A stretch of DNA of 11,776 bases from Bacteroidota bacterium (GTDB lineage: Bacteria; Bacteroidota; Bacteroidia; Chitinophagales; Chitinophagaceae), in contig JAEWJV010000564.1 in assembly GCA_023386395.1 (NCBI GenBank), positions 1 through 11,776 of the forward strand, written 5' to 3'. Position 1 is the first letter of the stretch. Every line of letters starts with the position of its first letter. Shown piece by piece: positions 7,956-11,776 of the stretch. A model generated the notes under the pieces. It searched no databases. It worked only from the letters and a program-made list of their open reading frames with translations, and had not been told where the DNA came from. Both the position numbers and the translations under genes were made by a program.

Positions 7956-9107
7956 CTAATTCCTTATTCTTTCAATCGCTTCACTTATTTTTTCTTCAGT
8001 GGCGCATAAGCTTATCCTTATGTAATCATTACCACCAATTCCAAAAATGCCGCCCGGTGTAATAAATACATTGCTTTCATATAAAACATTATCACTTAAC
8101 GCATAACCATTTTCAAAACCTGCAGGAATTTTTGCCCACATAAACATGCCGGATTGTTGTTTGGAATAATTACAATGCAATGCATCAAGCAGTTCGTAAA
8201 CTTTTTCGCGCCTTTTTCTATAAACCACATTAAAGCTTTCATACCAGTCTTTACCTAACGATAAAGCTTTGGCAGCAGCCAGTTGAACAGGCAGAAACAT
8301 ACCGCTATCCATATTGCTTTTAAAACGCAGCACTTCGTTTATTCTTTCTTTATTTCCGCATAAAACACCCACGCGCCAGCCGGCCATGTTTTGCGCTTTG
8401 CTTAAAGAGTTTAATTCAAGTGCAACATCTTTAGCACCTTCAACGCTTAAAATGCTTAGCGGCTCATCATTCAGGATAAAACTATAAGGGTTATCATGAC
8501 AAATAAGAATATTATGTTTTTTGCCAAACGCAATTAAATGTTCAAACAATTTTATTGAAGCGGGTTGGCCTGTAGGCATTTGCGGGTAATTAACCCACAT
8601 TAATTTTACTTTCGATAAATCGTTTTTTTCCAGTGATTCAAAATCCGGATAATAATTATTTGCTTCGTTTATTTCATAGTCAATACAAATACCGCCGGCT
8701 AGTTGTATAGCGCTTCTGTAAGTTGGATAACCAGGGTTTGGAACCAGCGCTTTATCTCCATCATTCAGGTATGTCATGCAAATATGCATAATGCCTTCTT
8801 TGCTGCCTATAAGCGGTAATATTTCTGTGTCAGCATCTAAATCAGTTTTATACCATTGCTTATACCAGTTGGCAAAAGCATTACGCAAAACGGGCGAGCC
8901 TTTATAGTTTTGATAACCGTGCGCATTTGGCTTTGCGCTTTCTTCCTGCAGCGTCTTAATAACATCGGCATGCGGTGGCATATCGGGACTGCCTATGCCC
9001 AGGTTAATAATATTTTTTCCCTGTTTATTCAATGCATCTATCTCTCTTAGCTTTTGTGAGAAATAATATTCATGCACACTGTTTAAGCGCGCTGCGGTTG
9101 TAATCAT
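7956..9107 (-). CDS. Class I/II PLP-dependent aminotransferase, probably aromatic
   Basis: Cytoplasmic PLP enzyme of fold type I. The cofactor lysine is K237 in SLSKAQNMAGWRVG, D205 (ICHDNPYS) contacts the PLP nitrogen, N173 lies in NYPQMPTG (the usual NPxNPTG region), and R364 in YIRISL binds the substrate carboxylate. At 383 residues it is of normal length. Sequence pattern alone resembles both aspartate/aromatic aminotransferases and LL-diaminopimelate aminotransferases, so specificity is inferred from context: it lies between pheA and tyrA and would convert phenylpyruvate and 4-hydroxyphenylpyruvate to Phe and Tyr. It starts two bases after the pheA stop codon, indicating translational coupling. 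It is expected to fall under the attenuator upstream of pheA. Confidence 0.92.
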   Translation of the reverse strand: MITTAARLNSVHEYYFSQKLREIDALNKQGKNIINLGIGSPDMPPHADVIKTLQEESAKPNAHGYQNYKGSPVLRNAFANWYKQWYKTDLDADTEILPLIGSKEGIMHICMTYLNDGDKALVPNPGYPTYRSAIQLAGGICIDYEINEANNYYPDFESLEKNDLSKVKLMWVNYPQMPTGQPASIKLFEHLIAFGKKHNILICHDNPYSFILNDEPLSILSVEGAKDVALELNSLSKAQNMAGWRVGVLCGNKERINEVLRFKSNMDSGMFLPVQLAAAKALSLGKDWYESFNVVYRKRREKVYELLDALHCNYSKQQSGMFMWAKIPAGFENGYALSDNVLYESNVFITPGGIFGIGGNDYIRISLCATEEKISEAIERIRN

Positions 9108-9109
9108 AA

Positions 9110-9940
9110 TTATTTTAGTTTGCCGTTTTTGTAAACGCCATAAATCTTTAAATGTTCAATAACAGGCTTTATTTCTTCTATCACTTTTTCAAATTGCTGA
9201 AGGTTTTCAAACTCAAGATCTGCATGAAAACTGTATTTGAAATTGGTACCGGGAATAGGAAAACTCTGCAGCTTGCTGAGGTTAACATCGGTATCGGCAA
9301 TTCTTGTAAGCACTCTTGCAAGGCTGCCTTTTGAATTATCTGTATGAAAGTTTACCGATGCTTTGTTCGCGTTTTCAACAGGCTGGGAAAAATCTGCATG
9401 CTGCAATACAAGAAACCGGGTGTAATTATTTCTCAGTGTATGAATGTGCGGGGCAATTATTTTAAGATCGAACAATTCTGCGGCCAGCTTGCTTGCAATA
9501 GCGGCAATATGTTTGCTTTTATGCTGATAAATATGTTTAGCGCTCAATGCCGTATCTTCTGTTTCAATCAGTTTCCAGTTATACTTATCTAAATATGCAA
9601 AACATTGCTGCAAGGCCATTGGGTGGGAGTGCACCTCCTTTATATCTTCCAGTTCAACATATTTATTAACCATGAGGTTTTGGTCAATCTGCAGATACAC
9701 TTCGCCAATAATGGTGAGATTGCTTTTTTGAAGAAGGTTATAATTAGCTAAAATACTGCCGGCGATAGAATTTTCAATTGCCATGACAGCCCGGGTGCTT
9801 TCATTTTTAACCGAAGCTTTTTTTATAAGTTCATTAAAAGTGGCGCATGGATTTACCCCTATTTCTTTTCCTAAAAATTTTATGGCAGCGGCCTGGTGAA
9901 AGCTGCCTTCGTAGCCTTGGATGTAAACTTCATGTTTCAT
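9110..9940 (-). CDS. pheA: Prephenate dehydratase with ACT domain
   Basis: Converts prephenate to phenylpyruvate, the committed step to phenylalanine. Residues 1-182 are the dehydratase domain: YIQGYEGSFHQAAA at 6-19, AIENSIAGSI at 54-63, and the catalytic Thr-Arg-Phe at 174-176 in NNYTRFLVL. Residues about 194-272 are an ACT regulatory domain (SVNFHTDNSKGSLARVL...FKYSFHADLEF). The classical Phe-binding ESRP motif is replaced by LQSFPIP, as I recall for other Bacteroidota enzymes, so allosteric inhibition may differ. There is no N-terminal chorismate mutase domain, unlike E. coli PheA. First structural gene of the operon: a leader peptide, antiterminator and terminator lie between the promoter (10140-10170) and this ATG at 9940. 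No second promoter was seen in the 70 bases between terminator and start. Confidence 0.96.
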   Translation of the reverse strand: MKHEVYIQGYEGSFHQAAAIKFLGKEIGVNPCATFNELIKKASVKNESTRAVMAIENSIAGSILANYNLLQKSNLTIIGEVYLQIDQNLMVNKYVELEDIKEVHSHPMALQQCFAYLDKYNWKLIETEDTALSAKHIYQHKSKHIAAIASKLAAELFDLKIIAPHIHTLRNNYTRFLVLQHADFSQPVENANKASVNFHTDNSKGSLARVLTRIADTDVNLSKLQSFPIPGTNFKYSFHADLEFENLQQFEKVIEEIKPVIEHLKIYGVYKNGKLK

Positions 9941-10014
9941 TCGTGCATATTTATTTTTTCAGTTGTCTCATGTGCCGCCTGTGTGTGAAAAATTTTACAT
10001 GGGCGTTTCATAAT

Positions 10015-10044
10015 AAAAAATCCCGGCCTTTTGTAGCCGGGATT
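10015..10044 (-). terminator. Attenuator terminator upstream of pheA
   Basis: On the minus strand the arms AATCCCGGC (10044-10036) and GCCGGGATT (10027-10019) form a perfect 9-bp GC-rich stem around the loop TACAAAAG. The 3' arm runs into six consecutive U (10020-10015), the last part of the stem overlapping the U-tract. Only the minus orientation has the U-tract. It lies downstream of a strong promoter and a leader ORF but upstream of pheA, so it is an attenuator and not an end-of-operon terminator. Confidence 0.85.
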
Positions 10045-10079
10045 CATAAATGTATTCGTGTACACATATTACCCGGCTA
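10034..10079 (-). promoter_or_regulatory. Antiterminator pairing that competes with the pheA attenuator
   Basis: Minus-strand bases 10079-10072 (TAGCCGGG) are perfectly complementary over 8 bp to bases 10041-10034 (CCCGGCTA), which are most of the left arm of the terminator stem plus the first loop bases. The two pairings are mutually exclusive. The upstream antiterminator strand is the last part of the leader peptide reading frame, just before its stop codon at 10071-10069, so a ribosome at the stop would mask it. A third pairing, CACATATACC (10117-10108) with GGTAATATGTG (10073-10063), one base bulged, could sequester the same strand when nobody is translating. Confidence 0.75.
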
Positions 10080-10131
10080 TTCCTTTAAAATAAAAGAAAT
10101 AGAAAAAGGTATATGTGATAGTCTTTTGCAT
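10069..10131 (-). CDS. Phe/Tyr-rich leader peptide of the pheA operon (pheL-like)
   Basis: A 20-codon ORF reading MQKTITYTFFYFFYFKGIAG then TAA. Codons 9-15 are F F Y F F Y F, with another Tyr at codon 7, giving five Phe and three Tyr in 20 codons. It is preceded by a consensus promoter and followed by an antiterminator/terminator pair, 128 bases before pheA. In known attenuation systems such as E. coli pheL, a ribosome stalls at such codons when the charged tRNA is scarce and lets the antiterminator form. Here Tyr codons are interleaved with Phe, which fits an operon that makes both amino acids. The ATG lies only about nine bases after the promoter -7 box, so the mRNA is leaderless or nearly so. 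It is too short for ordinary gene finders. The peptide itself probably has no function beyond being translated. Confidence 0.85.
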   Translation of the reverse strand: MQKTITYTFFYFFYFKGIAG

Positions 10132-10139
10132 TTGGGGCA

Positions 10140-10170
10140 CAAAAGTAACAGTAAGAAATTATTCATCAAA
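10140..10170 (-). promoter_or_regulatory. Promoter of the pheA-aminotransferase-tyrA operon
   Basis: On the minus strand TTTG (10170-10167) is followed after exactly 19 bases by TACTTTTG (10147-10140), a full match to the Bacteroidota primary sigma promoter TTTG-N19-21-TAnnTTTG. The predicted start is around 10134-10131, at or just before the leader peptide ATG. It is the only match with both boxes complete that I found in this window. Confidence 0.8.
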
Positions 10171-10202
10171 TTTTTAAACAGAATATTTTAATGCCTAAAA
10201 AG

Positions 10203-10232
10203 AAAAAAGCCCTTCCGTGGAAACGGAACGGC
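10203..10232 (-). terminator. Intrinsic terminator downstream of the small lipoprotein gene
   Basis: Minus-strand arms GCCGTTCCGT (10232-10223) and ACGGAAGGGC (10218-10209) pair over ten positions with one G-G mismatch around the tetraloop TTCC, followed by six U (10208-10203) and further U-rich sequence. It is 105 bases after the lipoprotein stop codon and 33 bases before the -33 box of the pheA operon, so it insulates that promoter from upstream transcription. Confidence 0.7.
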
Positions 10233-10255
10233 CTCTAACGATTGCTTGCCATATG

Positions 10256-10321
10256 AAAAAAGATCAGGCTAAACATTCCGGTGCAAGCATACCACCTCAA
10301 CTCTGGAAACGCTTGTTTAGC
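10256..10321 (-). other. Structured 3' region after the lipoprotein gene (possible 3' UTR element or small RNA)
   Basis: Minus-strand GCTAAACA (10321-10314) pairs with TGTTTAGC (10275-10268). Nested inside are TTCC (10308-10305) with GGAA (10279-10276) and GGTG (10296-10293) with CACC (10283-10280). The 3' strand from 10283 to 10268 is paired without interruption, while the 5' strand has bulges of 5 and 8 bases. Six U follow at 10261-10256. No Rfam family is recognised. It could be a first, weak terminator, an mRNA-stabilising 3' element, or chance. Confidence 0.35.
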
Positions 10322-10336
10322 TTTAAACGAATTTAA

Positions 10337-10510
10337 TTAATGAGTAGAATCAGGTAAAGTAGTATCTGCAGGAGCCATCATAGATGTATCCGGTGCAGTT
10401 ACAGTTGTATCAGGAGCTACAGTTGTTGTATCTGCAGAAGTATCAGTAGTGCTGCTGCTGTTACAAGCTGCAAAAACACCGATGGCTAAAACGATCAATA
10501 ATTTTTTCAT
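10337..10510 (-). CDS. Small Thr/Asp/Pro-rich lipoprotein
   Basis: A 57-residue protein. Residues 1-16 are a lipoprotein signal peptide (MKKLLIVLAIGVFAAC) with Cys16 as the lipidation site; the lipobox FAAC has Phe instead of the usual Leu at -3. The mature part is about 41 residues of low-complexity Thr, Asp, Ser, Ala and Pro, with loosely repeated APDTT / APDTS / APADTT units and no predicted fold. Such short tails are common in Bacteroidota envelope proteins and may be O-glycosylated or act as spacers, which is inference. The reading frame is open up to base 10573, but the extra 21 residues are not signal-peptide-like, so Met at 10510 is the start. It is divergent from the ECF sigma gene and shares its upstream region. 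Confidence 0.8.
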   Translation of the reverse strand: MKKLLIVLAIGVFAACNSSSTTDTSADTTTVAPDTTVTAPDTSMMAPADTTLPDSTH

Positions 10511-10654
10511 GTGTTTGTGTTTTTTGTGATGTAATTTTTGTTTTAATACCCAAATGCAACATAGGTAACCCATGTTTTTAAAATTTTTTTTCCGGAAACT
10601 TGCAGCAATATTTGGGTTACTTTTACTTTAATCAGGTATTAAACTACACACGGC

Positions 10655-11218
10655 GTGAAGGGCGATTCGAACGAACAATTATTATTAAAAGCACTGGCAA
10701 ACAACGATTCTAAAGCCGCGGAAACCATATATAAAGACAACTTTAATATGGTTCTTGCCTTTATAATTAATAACAACGGAACTTACGACGAAGCAAAGGA
10801 TATTTTTCAGGAGGCGATGATAACGCTCTATCAAAAAGCTAAATCTGAATCGTTCGTACTCACCAGTCAGCTTAAAACTTACATTTATTCAGTAAGCCGC
10901 AGGCTTTGGTTAAAACGGCTTCAGCAATTGGGTAAAACAACCAATGGTGTTGAAAATTTTGACTCCGTAGTTGTTGATGATGATATTGAAATTCATGAGA
11001 GGAGGGATGCTGAGCTTGGTATTATGCACAGGGCTTTAAACAGTTTGGGAGAACCCTGCAAAAGTTTGCTTGAAGCATTTTATATAGAAAAAAAGAGCAT
11101 GGATAAAATTGCGTTATTATTTGGCTATACAAATGCTGATAATGCAAAAAATCAAAAATATAAATGCCTGATGCGTTTGAAAAAATTATTCTTTTCCCAG
11201 TATAATATAGGAGAGTGA
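10655..11218 (+). CDS. ECF-type RNA polymerase sigma-70 factor
   Basis: An alternative sigma factor of 187 residues with only domains sigma2 and sigma4. Residues about 20-95 are sigma2, with the core-binding region 2.2 at TYDEAKDIFQEAMITLYQK (43-61) and the DNA-melting and -10 reading region at LKTYIYSVSRRLWLKRLQ. Residues about 120-180 are sigma4, with the helix-turn-helix KKSMDKIALLFGYTNADNAKNQKYKCLMRLKK. The GTG at 10655 is chosen as start because an in-frame stop lies 15 bases upstream and the next Met is inside sigma2. The stop codon overlaps the ATG of the next gene (TGATG), so the two are translationally coupled. The partner gene begins with an anti-sigma-like segment, so activity is probably controlled by that membrane protein. 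Confidence 0.92.
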   Translation: MKGDSNEQLLLKALANNDSKAAETIYKDNFNMVLAFIINNNGTYDEAKDIFQEAMITLYQKAKSESFVLTSQLKTYIYSVSRRLWLKRLQQLGKTTNGVENFDSVVVDDDIEIHERRDAELGIMHRALNSLGEPCKSLLEAFYIEKKSMDKIALLFGYTNADNAKNQKYKCLMRLKKLFFSQYNIGE

Positions 11219-11776
11219 TGGAAGATATACTTTTACTTAATTCAATAGAACGTTACCTGGAAGGCCGCATGCTTCCGGATGAAAAAAAATTTTTTGAAGA
11301 ATTGCGCACAAGCAACCCGGCCATAGATCAAATGGTGGTGGAGCATAAATTGTTTCTTCACCAGATGGATGAATATGCCGGTGTAAAACATTTTAAAGAA
11401 TCTCTCCATACTATTCATTCAAAACTTTCTGTAACCGGCGAAATCAGGAACAGTGAAGAACCGGAAGGTGTTACCGGCAAAGTGGTTCAGCTATGGCACC
11501 GTTATAAAAAAGTAACTGCCATTGCAGCTTCCATCGCCTGTATCACAGCGCTGTTCATCAGTGCACTGGCTATGTACTTTTCACCTGCCGCCAATAAAAC
11601 CCAACTGGAACGTTTAAGCAGGGATATTGCGGAAATAAAAAAATCACAAATACAAACCAATAATGCGCTTAAAGAAGTTGCCGATACAAAAATTCCCAAG
11701 GGCGCTATTGTAAAATCCGGCGGTACAGCTTTTTTAATTGATGGCAAAGGCTTTTTAGTTACTAATGCCCACGTAC
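11218..11776 (+). CDS. Membrane-anchored trypsin/HtrA-like serine protease with anti-sigma-like N-terminus (3' end outside window)
   Basis: The first 186 codons of a gene that runs off the window. Residues 1-70 are helical and cytoplasmic; the opening NSIERYLEGRMLPDEKKFFEELRTSNPAID resembles the start of Bacteroidota anti-sigma factors but lacks a zinc-binding HxxxCxxC. Residues 99-121 are one transmembrane helix preceded by HRYKK, giving N-inside topology. Residues about 126-155 (LERLSRDIAEIKKSQ...) are a probable coiled coil. Residues 160-186 begin a trypsin-like fold: GAIVKSGGTAFLIDGKGFLVTNAHV, where H185 in TNAHV is the catalytic His of the HtrA/DegP class. The Asp and Ser residues and any PDZ domain would lie beyond the window. 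It overlaps the sigma gene by one base. Inferred role: it holds the sigma factor and senses periplasmic conditions. Confidence 0.85.
   Translation, partial: MEDILLLNSIERYLEGRMLPDEKKFFEELRTSNPAIDQMVVEHKLFLHQMDEYAGVKHFKESLHTIHSKLSVTGEIRNSEEPEGVTGKVVQLWHRYKKVTAIAASIACITALFISALAMYFSPAANKTQLERLSRDIAEIKKSQIQTNNALKEVADTKIPKGAIVKSGGTAFLIDGKGFLVTNAHV

Noticed and set aside
9847..10191. A 114-codon plus-strand ORF across the pheA start and its leader region.
   Set aside because: It lies antisense to pheA codons and to the promoter, leader and terminator, has no recognisable domain and no start signals. The minus-strand elements explain the region much better.
10253..10336. A 27-codon plus-strand ORF (MKKDQAKHSGASIPPQLWKR...) and a 15-codon one at 10191-10238.
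   Set aside because: Both fall on the opposite strand of stem-loops with minus-strand U-tracts. No plus-strand promoter or terminator was found, and short ORFs like these are expected by chance.
10203..10336. tmRNA, RNase P RNA, SRP RNA or a tRNA in the structured region after the lipoprotein gene.
   Set aside because: No CCA end, no tRNA cloverleaf, and no recognisable conserved core of these RNAs could be found on either strand.
10511..10573. A 21-codon N-terminal extension of the small lipoprotein.
   Set aside because: The extension (MGYLCCIWVLKQ...) would bury the clear MKKLL lipoprotein signal peptide; Met at 10510 gives a standard lipoprotein.

Overview
The window looks like a chromosomal segment of a Bacteroidota bacterium, probably of the Chitinophagaceae type. 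The evidence is a fairly AT-rich base composition, Bacteroidota-style promoter boxes (TTTG / TAnnTTTG), almost no Shine-Dalgarno sequences, a DUF4783 protein, a CxxCH 'haem-binding domain' protein, and the gene order pheA - aminotransferase - tyrA. The taxonomic call is inference from protein style and not from a database match.

Layout. Bases 2-706 (+) are the 3' part of an ABC transporter ATPase. Bases 723-3264 (-) are an mntR-mntH operon: a DtxR/MntR metal regulator followed one base later by an NRAMP transporter with a fused universal-stress-protein domain. A perfect 15-bp inverted repeat covers the candidate promoter just before mntR. Bases 3402-3776 (-) are a small exported DUF4783 protein with its own terminator. 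Bases 4032-6056 (+) are gpmI (glycolysis) and a membrane-anchored CxxCH protein, followed by a possible 51-codon membrane ORF and engB (ribosome assembly GTPase).

Bases 6958-10170 (-) are the most interesting part. They hold a pheA - aminotransferase - tyrA operon making Phe and Tyr from prephenate. In the gap upstream of pheA, the minus strand carries in order: a consensus promoter; a 20-codon leader peptide with a dense Phe/Tyr run (F9 F10 Y11 F12 F13 Y14 F15); an 8-bp antiterminator pairing; and an intrinsic terminator with a U-tract. All are correctly arranged for ribosome-mediated transcription attenuation. It has the same logic as E. coli pheL-pheA, but Tyr codons are mixed in, which matches an operon that also carries tyrA.

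Bases 10203-10510 (-) are a small lipoprotein gene with a structured 3' region. Bases 10655-11776 (+) are an ECF sigma factor overlapping by one base a gene that runs off the window. That gene encodes an anti-sigma-like N-terminus, one membrane helix, a coiled coil and the start of an HtrA/trypsin-like protease carrying its catalytic His. Sigma factor and membrane protease are probably one signalling unit.
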